Shown one piece after another: positions 1 through 5,480 of a DNA stretch of 14,189 nt (within the stretch, counting starts at the first letter, position 1; every line of letters begins with the position of its first letter). The position numbers were made by a program, and so were the translations under genes. The DNA is from Spirochaetaceae bacterium (GTDB lineage: Bacteria > Spirochaetota > Spirochaetia > Treponematales > Breznakiellaceae): the NCBI GenBank assembly GCA_031255395.1, contig JAIRSQ010000070.1:1-14189 (forward strand), given 5' to 3'. The notes beneath the pieces are model-generated. The model searched no databases, had not been told where the DNA came from, and saw only the letters and a program-made list of their open reading frames with translations.

Positions 1-963
1 TCATTTTATTCCTTCCGTATCATAGTAGAGCTTCAGGTAATCGAATTCAAATGGCTTGATCCACGGCGATTCTAAGTGGCGTTCTCCCGCCTCGCGCAGG
101 CGGGCGGCGCAGTAGTCGCGCTGGGCGGAGCAGGCGGACAGGCCGTTGGAAACTATCTTGCGGTACATGGACAGCAGGAATGACCATTCGCTGTAATGGA
201 CGTACTCCGAAATCAATGGCAGTTTTTCGGCGAGCCACGCGGTACGTTCGCGGTAGGCGGTAAAATACTCATCTAGCTGGGCGGGCGCAAGGTCTTTGTC
301 GTTGTCGGTAAAGCCTGAATTGTTGCCGCCGTGCCTGTTGAAGCGGTATTTCGGCGTACCGTGCCCCGCCACTTTGTTAGCTAAGGCAAATAATTTGTAA
401 GTCGCGGAAATGTCGTCATACTTGCGGTCCGCCAAGAAACGCTCCTTGTCGAACAGGCTCTTTTTAAAAAGTTTTGTCGGTGTGGCCAGATTGAGTAGCC
501 GGCGTTCCAGAAGCTCAATGACGGCCTCTTCCGGCGTAAAGACCAGCGGCCCGTCAAACGAAAACTGCGGCAGCACGATACCGCCGGGCAGTTCCTTGTC
601 GGAGCCGCAGAACGAAATGTCTGCCTCGTGCGCTTCCGCCAGATTGTACAGGAACGACAGCATATCGCTGTAAGCGCAATCGTCGTCATCAATGAACGCG
701 ATGTACTCTCCGCGGGCGGCCTCCAGCCCCGCGTTCCGCCCAGCTCCGATGCTGCCGTCCTCGCGCCGTATAAACCGGATCGCGGGATTCTCACAAGCTA
801 TGGTTCGGCAGACATCGGCACCGTCCGTCGACCCGTTGTCGATCAGTATCAGCTCATAATCGGCAAAATCCTGGCACAAAACCGAATCTACGGAGCGTCC
901 CACGAACTGGGGACGGTTATGCGTCAGAATTATCACGCTTATCCTAGGCCGGTTTTCCGCCAT
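1..963 (-). CDS. Family 2 glycosyltransferase (GT-A fold)
   Basis: A 320-residue, soluble, complete protein. It should move a sugar from a nucleotide-sugar donor to an acceptor at the cytoplasmic face, in cell-surface glycan, glycolipid or glycoprotein synthesis; donor and acceptor cannot be told. Seen: the N-terminal nucleotide-binding strand SVIILTHNRP (residues 9-18), the ELILIDNGSTDG turn (37-48), the R..GSIGAGRNAGL segment (66-80) and an acidic metal-binding run IDDDD at 91-95, the DXD equivalent. These are GT2 hallmarks. The C-terminal 200 residues are aromatic-rich and look acceptor-specific. No membrane segment is evident. The stop lies at the left edge, so downstream context is unknown. 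The ATG at 963 has no Shine-Dalgarno sequence; a TATAAA lies six bases upstream of it, which would suit a leaderless message. A 7-bp hairpin (86-104, CCCGCCT/AGGCGGG, 5-base loop) lies inside the gene. The family call is firm; the biological role is unknown. Confidence 0.9.
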   Translation of the reverse strand: MAENRPRISVIILTHNRPQFVGRSVDSVLCQDFADYELILIDNGSTDGADVCRTIACENPAIRFIRREDGSIGAGRNAGLEAARGEYIAFIDDDDCAYSDMLSFLYNLAEAHEADISFCGSDKELPGGIVLPQFSFDGPLVFTPEEAVIELLERRLLNLATPTKLFKKSLFDKERFLADRKYDDISATYKLFALANKVAGHGTPKYRFNRHGGNNSGFTDNDKDLAPAQLDEYFTAYRERTAWLAEKLPLISEYVHYSEWSFLLSMYRKIVSNGLSACSAQRDYCAARLREAGERHLESPWIKPFEFDYLKLYYDTEGIK

Positions 964-976
964 TACGCATTTATAG

Positions 977-1012
977 CACAGCCGGAGGCAAATTACCAGC
1001 CGTCCGGCTGTG
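977..1012. terminator. 10-bp perfect hairpin, possible plus-strand terminator
   Basis: CACAGCCGGA (977-986) pairs perfectly with TCCGGCTGTG (1003-1012) across a 16-base loop. On the plus strand it is followed by TCGTTTT and then a run of T within 20 bases, so it could end plus-strand transcription. No plus-strand gene lies upstream, and the hairpin is just upstream of the minus-strand glycosyltransferase. It may instead be a mobile palindrome or a block against antisense transcription. The structure is certain; the function is not. Confidence 0.5.
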
Positions 1013-1200
1013 TCGTTTTCGCTTTTTTGCGGTCTTTCGATACCGAGGTCTTTATTCCCCGTTTATCGTCTGTTTTTCTCTCCTGTTCAACCCCATTGGG
1101 GGACGCCGTCCTATTTTCGCGCTCTAAAAAATTCGGCCAGACATTTTTATAGTAAGAAGGATAAAAACAGAGGTAGAGCGCTCTAAAACGGAGATCCCGG

Positions 1201-1237
1201 GCAAACTCCGCCCGCAAGCGATTGCAGGCGGAGTTGC
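1201..1237. repeat. REP-like palindrome with GNRA-type loop
   Basis: AACTCCGCC (1204-1212) pairs perfectly with GGCGGAGTT (1227-1235). After one C/A mismatch the stem continues GCAA (1214-1217) with TTGC (1222-1225), closing on a four-base GCGA loop (1218-1221). Two further outer G-C pairs form if A1203 bulges. A short, imperfect, GC-rich hairpin beside a REP-associated transposase-like gene is the classic arrangement of REP elements, so I infer it is the substrate, or former substrate, of the neighbouring protein's family. Only one copy of this exact sequence is visible here. Confidence 0.6.
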
Positions 1238-1288
1238 GGGGACGGATTCTCACTTCGTTTTTATCGCCAAAGTACGGGTTTTGAGGGA

Positions 1289-1783
1289 TTAGGCAGGGGG
1301 AGAGGCGGCTTTGTGAGGGATTTTGGCAGGATTTCCAAAAAGGGGGCTGACCCTAGCCCTTGCTTTCCTCGAACCAGTTATTACTCCCGTCTTCACCCCC
1401 TTCGAAAGAGGGCTATCCCTTCCCTCGTCCTCCGCTTCCGCTCCCTCAGGCGGCTCGCCTTCCACAATCCTCGACCGGTACCTGTCGCCCCAGATATGCC
1501 CCGTCCAGCCGTTCAGCAAGTTGTACCTAACGGCAAACGTCTGCTTTAGCCACTGCATTACCCGCGGCAACTGGAACCCGTCCGCGGGCTTGACATGGAA
1601 GACGAGCAAGTCGTTTTTCAGACACAGAGAGCGAATCTCGAAATCAAAGCGCGCTGCCGCATCGTCCAAAACCCGGGCGAAAAGCTTCAATGCCCTACGC
1701 TGCTGGAACAACGGTTTCCTGTTGTTTATGGCCGTATGGACTTCGTACCATACGTCCTGTTTAAGCTTTCTCAAAGGTCTCAT
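1289..1783 (-). CDS. REP-associated Y1-type transposase relative, HUH motif absent
   Basis: 164 residues. Residues 9-107 follow the Y1/IS200-like fold of REP-associated tyrosine transposases: KQDVWYEVHTAINNRKPLF, a helix with LKLFARVLDDAAARFDFEI, then LPRVMQWLKQTFAVRYNLL and GHIWGDRYRSRIV (95-107). Active members carry a histidine-x-histidine metal site in a segment like MPNHxHLL after the DFEIR strand. Here that segment reads CLKNDLLVFHVKP (54-66) and the aligned positions are not histidine. The candidate nucleophile Tyr87 (RYN) remains. The usual C-terminal part is missing too, replaced by an acidic stretch (112-120) and a basic Ser/Pro/Lys tail read through low-complexity DNA. I infer a DNA-binding descendant or decaying element rather than an active enzyme. 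The start is ATG at 1783 with no Shine-Dalgarno; the first homologous residues follow closely, so it is acceptable. Confidence 0.72.
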   Translation of the reverse strand: MRPLRKLKQDVWYEVHTAINNRKPLFQQRRALKLFARVLDDAAARFDFEIRSLCLKNDLLVFHVKPADGFQLPRVMQWLKQTFAVRYNLLNGWTGHIWGDRYRSRIVEGEPPEGAEAEDEGRDSPLSKGVKTGVITGSRKARARVSPLFGNPAKIPHKAASPPA

Positions 1784-1831
1784 ATATATTTAATGGCGCG
1801 GATATGCCGTTTTGCTTTAATCCGCTAAACG

Positions 1832-1856
1832 AAAAGCGCGGAAAACGCGCGTTTTT
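1832..1856. terminator. Bidirectional terminator-like hairpin
   Basis: AAAA-GCGCG (1832-1840), a GAAAA loop, then CGCGC (1846-1850) and GTTTTT. Both strands give a GC stem followed by a U run. It lies between divergent genes, the transposase-like gene to the left and infC to the right, and upstream of the predicted infC promoter. Its likeliest role is to stop stray read-through in either direction. Confidence 0.45.
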
Positions 1857-1889
1857 GCATACGCGGGGCTTGCCGCAACAGCGCCCCTC

Positions 1890-1928
1890 TTGTATTGATT
1901 TTACATCCGTGCTAAAATCGGGCATTAT
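1890..1928 (+). promoter_or_regulatory. Candidate infC operon promoter
   Basis: Two overlapping sigma-70-like solutions each have a 17-base spacer. The first is TTGTAT (1890-1895) with TAAAAT (1913-1918), starting near 1925. The second is TTTACA (1900-1905) with CATTAT (1923-1928), starting near 1935. Either gives a short leader of about 25-35 bases before the infC start. I cannot choose between them. Confidence 0.45.
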
Positions 1929-1958
1929 ACGGGTTTTGCCGTTTTACATGGAGGTCAG

Positions 1959-2474
1959 TTGGCTGAAAAAGATTTACGGACAAATGAACAGATAAGGGTG
2001 CGCGAGGTCCGCCTGATAAAGAGCGGCGGAGAGCAGGTGGTTATGCCTACCCGCGACGCGTTTGCTTTGGCAAAAGAAGAAGGGCTCGATTTGGTGGAGG
2101 TTGCTCCGCAGGCGATGCCTCCGGTTGTCAAGATAATGAATTACGGCAAGTTTAAATTTGAAAACGAAAAACGGGTACGCGATTCAAAAAAAAGGCAAAA
2201 ACTTCTTAAGCTCAAAGAAATCCGTATGCAGCCCAAGATTGATGAGCATGATATAGATTTTAAGTCCAAACATATCAGGGAATTTCTGTCGGAAGGCAAC
2301 AAGGTCAAGGTGACGATCAGATTTCGCGGAAGAGAACTGGCGCATACCGAGCTGGGGCTCGAGGTGCTAAAGGATGTTTTGTCAAGAATCGAAGGCGAGT
2401 ATGTGATGGACAAACCGCCTGCCATGGAGGGACGCTTCATGTCGATGATACTTGGCTCAAAATCGAAGAAGTAA
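1959..2474 (+). CDS. infC: Translation initiation factor IF-3
   Basis: 171 residues, normal for the family. IF-3 binds the 30S subunit, keeps it apart from the 50S and proofreads start-codon and initiator-tRNA pairing. Seen: the N-terminal domain signature [13 protein letters not shown] (8-20), [26 protein letters not shown] (residues 43-68), a lysine-rich linker, and the C-terminal domain [25 protein letters not shown] followed by [19 protein letters not shown]. The start is TTG at 1959: it follows a strong GGAGGT (1950-1955) at a tight 3-base gap, and no in-frame ATG lies nearby. The ATG at 1948 is in another frame and gives only a 15-codon peptide overlapping the gene start. A non-ATG start is common for infC and in E. 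coli underlies autoregulation. First gene of a probable infC-rpmI-rplT-coiled-coil-zapA unit. Confidence 0.97.
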   Translation: MAEKDLRTNEQIRVREVRLIKSGGEQVVMPTRDAFALAKEEGLDLVEVAPQAMPPVVKIMNYGKFKFENEKRVRDSKKRQKLLKLKEIRMQPKIDEHDIDFKSKHIREFLSEGNKVKVTIRFRGRELAHTELGLEVLKDVLSRIEGEYVMDKPPAMEGRFMSMILGSKSKK

Positions 2475-2475
2475 A

Positions 2476-2513
2476 GCGGAAAAACCGCAGGCCGGAGCGT
2501 GCGGCTGTCCGGC
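2476..2513 (+). promoter_or_regulatory. Tandem hairpins in the infC-rpmI gap
   Basis: GCGG (2476-2479) pairs with CCGC (2485-2488). A second, stronger hairpin pairs GCCGG-AGC (2491-2498) with GCT (2504-2506) and CCGGC (2509-2513), with a two-base bulge. They fill most of the 61-base gap and end about 11 bases before the rpmI ribosome-binding site. Ribosomal protein L20 represses this operon through mRNA structure in other bacteria, so an L20 control site is possible, but I see no specific match to a known leader. Confidence 0.4.
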
Positions 2514-2535
2514 AAACATGAACAGGAGTTGTTAA

Positions 2536-2736
2536 ATGCCCAAGATGAAGACGCGGAAAAGCGCGGCAAAACGCTTTTCGTTAACGGGAACGGGTAAGGT
2601 TAAGTACAAGAAGCAGAACTTGCGCCATATCCTTACAAAAAAATCCGCCAAAAGGAAGCGCAAGTTGCGCCACGCCGGTATTTTGGCAAAAGCGAATATG
2701 CGGACAGTCAAAAGAAAACTGTTGCCTAACGGCTGA
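2536..2736 (+). CDS. rpmI: Ribosomal protein L35 (bL35)
   Basis: 66 residues, the usual length. A very basic protein of the 50S subunit. Seen: start [20 protein letters not shown] (1-20), [26 protein letters not shown] across the middle, and the C-terminal VKRKLLPNG end, all typical of bL35. ATG at 2536 follows AGGAG (2524-2528) at a 7-base gap. It sits in the conserved order between infC and rplT. Translation may be controlled by the hairpins just upstream. Nothing unusual in the protein. Confidence 0.97.
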   Translation: MPKMKTRKSAAKRFSLTGTGKVKYKKQNLRHILTKKSAKRKRKLRHAGILAKANMRTVKRKLLPNG

Positions 2737-2777
2737 CGCTGAAAGTATTAGCACTTTGTGTTATAAGATTTTATAAA

Positions 2778-2798
2778 CGGAGGCGTTTCCGCCGTCCG
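2778..2798 (+). promoter_or_regulatory. Hairpin upstream of the rplT ribosome-binding site
   Basis: CGGAGGCG (2778-2785) pairs with CGCC (2790-2793) and TCCG (2795-2798) around a TTTC loop with one bulged G. The stem ends three bases before the very strong AGGAGGG site (2802-2808) of rplT. A stable stem this close could gate ribosome loading or bind L20. That is inferred from position only. Confidence 0.4.
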
Positions 2799-2812
2799 GA
2801 CAGGAGGGACGT

Positions 2813-3172
2813 ATGTCTAGAGCAGTTGACGGTTCAAAACGAAAGAACCACAGAAAAAAGATATTAAAACTCGCAAAAGGTTACTGGGGCAGACGGCATT
2901 CAAATTATAAAACCGCAAAGGACGCGGTGGCAAAGGCGCTTTCTTACGCCTATCGCGACAGAAGGGACAGAAAGTCCGACTTTCGCCGTTTGTGGATAAT
3001 CCGCATAAACGCTGCCGCGCGCCCGTTGGGACTAAGTTACTCGCGCCTTGTTGACGGACTCAGCAAAGCCGGAATAACGATTAACCGCAAGGCGCTTTCA
3101 AACCTTGCCATCGAAGACGCGGCGGCTTTCAGCGCTATAGTCGAGCGCGCAAAAGTCGCATTGGAGGCTTAA
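2813..3172 (+). CDS. rplT: Ribosomal protein L20 (bL20)
   Basis: 119 residues, as expected. L20 binds 23S rRNA early in 50S assembly and in several bacteria also represses its own operon. Seen: the basic N-terminal extension ([20 protein letters not shown], residues 8-27), [28 protein letters not shown] through the middle, then [20 protein letters not shown] and a C-terminal globular end with [16 protein letters not shown] at 2813 follows AGGAGGG (2802-2808) at a 4-base gap. A 76-base gap with a hairpin separates it from rpmI. It is followed after only 3 bases by the coiled-coil gene, whose ribosome-binding site lies inside the rplT end. Confidence 0.97.
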   Translation: MSRAVDGSKRKNHRKKILKLAKGYWGRRHSNYKTAKDAVAKALSYAYRDRRDRKSDFRRLWIIRINAAARPLGLSYSRLVDGLSKAGITINRKALSNLAIEDAAAFSAIVERAKVALEA

Positions 3173-3175
3173 ATC

Positions 3176-3649
3176 ATGGTAACGATCGAACAGGTTAGGC
3201 AGCTTGAAACCAGAGTCGCGAAAGCGATTGATTATGTAAACGCCGTTACCGGCGAAAACACGCTGCTAAAAGCCAAGCTGGAAAGCTATCAGAAGCGCAT
3301 TGACGAGCTTGAGGTGCTGATTCAGCGCTTCAAAGAGGAACAGGCGCGCATCGAAGAGGGCATCATCGCCGCCCTTGACAGGCTGAACCGGTTCGAAGAC
3401 GATATGCGGAAAACGATAGGCGGACAGACGGACGCGCCGCCGCCCGCCTTAGAGCCGCTGTCCGACGAAGCCTTTGATACCCAGCCACCGCGCCAGTCCG
3501 CCGAGACGGACGGGCAAAACGCAGACGACGCGGCACCCCGTTCTTACGCCGAAAATATGTCCGCCCAGGCGCGGCAGGCAACGGAAAATTCCGACGATTT
3601 GAACACGGATGACGGCACTGAGCCGGGATCGGAACTGGACATTTTTTAA
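3176..3649 (+). CDS. ZapB-like coiled-coil protein
   Basis: 157 residues in two halves. Residues 4-78 are one amphipathic heptad helix (VRQLETRVAKAIDYVNAVTG..., LESYQKRIDELEVLIQRFKE...) with the look of ZapB, a small coiled coil that attaches to ZapA at the Z-ring. Residues 80-157 are acidic, rich in Pro, Asp, Gln and Ala, and look disordered; classical ZapB (about 80 residues) has no such tail. No signal peptide or membrane segment. ATG at 3176 lies 3 bases after rplT; GGAGG at 3163-3167 inside rplT gives a good 8-base gap. zapA follows immediately, supporting a role as ZapA partner in division. Generic coiled-coil similarity is weak evidence by itself, so the ZapB reading rests mainly on length, N-terminal pattern and neighbour. 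Confidence 0.65.
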   Translation: MVTIEQVRQLETRVAKAIDYVNAVTGENTLLKAKLESYQKRIDELEVLIQRFKEEQARIEEGIIAALDRLNRFEDDMRKTIGGQTDAPPPALEPLSDEAFDTQPPRQSAETDGQNADDAAPRSYAENMSAQARQATENSDDLNTDDGTEPGSELDIF

Positions 3650-3652
3650 CAA

Positions 3653-3973
3653 ATGCCAAAAAGCGATCTTCGTATCGATCTGCTTGGAACTTCGTTCTCG
3701 GTAACGGTTGACGAGGATGCATTTTATCTAAAGATACTTCTTGACAAGTATCGTCGCGTTATTGAAAACACGAGGAAAACGACCGGCATCGAAGATCCGC
3801 TCAAAACCGCCATTCTAGCAGGCTTCCTGCTATGCGACGAGGCGGAAAAACTGCGCGCCCGCGAAAATACCGGCATTGGCGTATTCGACTCCATGAAGGC
3901 GGAAGAACTTACCCTCGACCTGATCAACCGTATCGACAAAGCCCTGCCCGAAGAGACAAAAGATAAAAGTTAG
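3653..3973 (+). CDS. zapA: Cell division protein ZapA
   Basis: 106 residues, normal for ZapA, which binds FtsZ and bundles protofilaments at the division ring. Seen: N-terminal beta hairpin LRIDLLGTSFSVTVDEDAFY (6-25), then LKILLDKYRRVIENT and the conserved helix start PLKTAILAGFLLCDEAEKLRA (49-69), leading to a C-terminal helix for dimer or tetramer formation. The start ATG at 3653 lies 3 bases after the stop of the coiled-coil gene and has no Shine-Dalgarno sequence, so translation probably depends on ribosomes finishing the upstream gene. It ends the plus-strand unit and runs convergent into the cmk-like gene, with a shared hairpin terminator between them. Confidence 0.82.
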   Translation: MPKSDLRIDLLGTSFSVTVDEDAFYLKILLDKYRRVIENTRKTTGIEDPLKTAILAGFLLCDEAEKLRARENTGIGVFDSMKAEELTLDLINRIDKALPEETKDKS

Positions 3974-3990
3974 GGTTTTCCTGTTAATCC

Positions 3991-4033
3991 AGCCTGTTCC
4001 AAAACTGAAGTTTCGGAACAGGCTCAAGTTTTT
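3991..4033. terminator. Bidirectional terminator made from a dispersed repeat
   Basis: AGCCTGTTCCAAAACT (3991-4006) faces AGTTTCGGAACAGGCT (4009-4024). There is one A-C mismatch on the plus strand, which becomes a G-U pair in minus-strand RNA, so the latter folds fully. TTTTT at 4029-4033 follows on the plus strand. The right arm ends on the last base of the cmk-like stop codon. It therefore can end both zapA (+) and cmk (-) transcripts. The same arms recur at 13671-13744, so this is a repeat family used as a terminator. Confidence 0.75.
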
Positions 4034-4584
4034 ACCGTTTGCGCGATGAGGGCTATTTTGTCAACGATCTCGTCCGGCGTGTAAAGCCCCGAATCGATGA
4101 CAAGACTGGCAAAACCGTAGTCGTCGTTGTCGATGTTGTATAAACGCAGATAACGGGCGCGGTCGCGGGCGTCGCGCTCTCTTGTAAACGCCGCCACAGA
4201 ATCATAATCGCCGCCCTCGCGCCGTATAAGGCGACGCACCCTGATGTCGGTATCGGCCTTCAAATAGACCGTCAAATCCGCTTCTTTTAGCAGCCATATC
4301 GCAAGCCGCGAGCCCAGCACGCAGCCCTTTTCGCCGTCGCTTAACGCCTCTTCTATCTGTCGCCTGTCAACTTCCCTGTCCCAGTAATCTTCCGTTTCGG
4401 CAAGCCGCAACACCTCTTCCAGCGAAATGTTTTTTTCCGCGGCCAAATTTCTGAACGTAAAATTGATGAACCGCAACCCGAGCCGGTTGGCGGCGAGTTT
4501 TGTTACAGTGGTGTTGCCGCAGCCGCTCTTGCCTGAAATAGCGATCTTGATATTTTTTTTCCGTATCAGGCTACCGTCCGGCAC
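4024..4584 (-). CDS. Cytidylate kinase-like protein, spirochaete type, atypical P-loop
   Basis: 186 residues. Family members transfer phosphate from ATP to CMP or dCMP in the cytoplasm. Seen: P-loop strand IKIAISGKSGCGNTT (12-26), FINFTFRNLAAEKNISLEEVLRLAE (residues 39-63), GSRLAIWLLKEADLTVYL (91-108), a lid-like RRLIRREGG (117-125), and RERDARDRARY with LYNIDNDDYGFASLVIDSG (148-166), the pattern of the archaeal/spirochaete-type cytidylate kinases. The P-loop reads GKSGCGN-T-T: the normal Lys of GxGKT is Asn24, with a Lys at position 19 instead. I believe this substitution is usual in the treponemal branch, but it leaves activity uncertain. The start is GTG at 4584, chosen because AGGAGA (4592-4597) lies 7 bases upstream and overlaps the yicC end. 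Last gene of its operon. Confidence 0.75.
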   Translation of the reverse strand: MPDGSLIRKKNIKIAISGKSGCGNTTVTKLAANRLGLRFINFTFRNLAAEKNISLEEVLRLAETEDYWDREVDRRQIEEALSDGEKGCVLGSRLAIWLLKEADLTVYLKADTDIRVRRLIRREGGDYDSVAAFTRERDARDRARYLRLYNIDNDDYGFASLVIDSGLYTPDEIVDKIALIAQTVKT

Positions 4585-4595
4585 GGCTTAGTCTC

Positions 4596-5480
4596 CTATT
4601 CCACGTTTCGCAACTGCTCGCGTATGTTTTCAAGAGCGTCTTTCATTTCCACCACGGCCCGGCTCACCTCGATGAGCGGCGTTTTGGAACCGATAGTGTT
4701 TATCTCGCGGTTTATTTCCTGGCTTAAAAAATCGAGTTTTTTCCCGGACGCGCCGGAATTCCGCGCCGTTTCGGCGCGAAATTCCGCCAAATGGGACGAC
4801 AGACGCGATATTTCTTCCGCCACGGTGTACTTCATCAGCAACACCGCAGTCTCGGCAATCACGCGGTTTTCATCAACCTTGTCCGCGGCAAGCTCCGCAA
4901 AACGGGACTTTATATTATCCTTGATGGTCTGTTCAATCTTTGGCAGAAAAAACGCTACCGTATCCAAACGCTCTTCAATTATTGCGATGTACGATAAAAC
5001 GCTTTTTTCGGTGTGACGTCCCTCGCGCTCGCGCTCGGCTTCAAATTTTCCAAGCGTCTCAAGAAACGCGTCTTTTATGTTTTCCCATTCCGCGTCCTCG
5101 TAAAAGGCGTCTTTTTCAATTTCAAGCACGCCGTCAAAGCTGAGGAATTCCGCAAGCCGTATATGCTGCCCATCGTAGGCGGAGGGCGGCAGCAGCGATT
5201 TTACGGCGAAGGCGGCCGCGCTGTAGGCCCGCACCGCCTCGGCGTTTACGTTTACAGAAAAAGGAGCGTCATATTTTTGTTCGCGGATGTTTACCTCAAT
5301 TTTGCCGCGTTTGCATCTTTCGGTTATTATTGAGCGCACGCGCGGCTCCAGCGGCGAAAACGCCGTGTTCATGTTGACAAACACCTCCAGAAAGCGGCTG
5401 TTATAGCCTTTTATTTCCACCGCGACAGAACCGCCGTCCGTCTGTTTTTCGGTGTAAGCGAAACCCGTCATGCTTTTCAT
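4596..5480 (-). CDS. yicC: YicC/YloC-family endoribonuclease
   Basis: 294 residues, normal length. YicC-family proteins are stress-linked endoribonucleases that cleave small RNAs and mRNA in E. coli and B. subtilis. Seen: N-terminal MKSMTGFAYTE, the VEIKGYNSRFLEV segment (21-33) with the conserved E..N.R pattern, RGKIEVNI (58-65), and the C-terminal domain with EEISRLSSHLAEF (222-234), KKLDFLSQEINREINTIGSK (247-266) and ENIREQLRNVE at the end, where the most conserved acidic residues lie. The ATG at 5480 overlaps the murC stop as ATGA, so translation is coupled. The linker before KKLDFL (residues 234-247) is encoded by a long palindrome, listed separately. The cmk-like gene follows after an 11-base gap, its ribosome-binding site inside this gene's end. 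Confidence 0.93.
   Translation of the reverse strand: MKSMTGFAYTEKQTDGGSVAVEIKGYNSRFLEVFVNMNTAFSPLEPRVRSIITERCKRGKIEVNIREQKYDAPFSVNVNAEAVRAYSAAAFAVKSLLPPSAYDGQHIRLAEFLSFDGVLEIEKDAFYEDAEWENIKDAFLETLGKFEAEREREGRHTEKSVLSYIAIIEERLDTVAFFLPKIEQTIKDNIKSRFAELAADKVDENRVIAETAVLLMKYTVAEEISRLSSHLAEFRAETARNSGASGKKLDFLSQEINREINTIGSKTPLIEVSRAVVEMKDALENIREQLRNVE
4754..4786. repeat. 14-bp near-perfect hairpin inside yicC
   Basis: GGAATTCCGCGCC (4755-4767) faces GGCGCGAAATTCC (4773-4785) over a five-base GTTTC loop; one mismatch, and C4754-G4786 extends the stem to 14 pairs. It encodes part of the loosely conserved linker (about RAETARNSGAS) between two conserved yicC blocks, a place that would tolerate an insertion. 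Confidence 0.7.

Larger units (their letters stand above)
964..1288. other. Gene-free interval with two hairpins
   Basis: These 325 bases separate the glycosyltransferase from the transposase-like gene; both are on the minus strand. I see no credible gene. An 86-codon minus-strand frame at 993-1253 has no family resemblance, no ribosome-binding site and runs through both hairpins. The interval holds a 10-bp perfect hairpin at 977-1012 and a REP-like hairpin at 1201-1237, listed separately. Confidence 0.6.

Noticed and set aside
993..1253. 86-codon minus-strand open frame
   Set aside because: No recognisable domain or ribosome-binding site; it spans two strong hairpins, and its composition looks like translated spacer.
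1323..1793. 156-codon plus-strand frame opposite the transposase relative
   Set aside because: Antisense shadow; the minus-strand frame shows clear Y1 family motifs while this one shows none.
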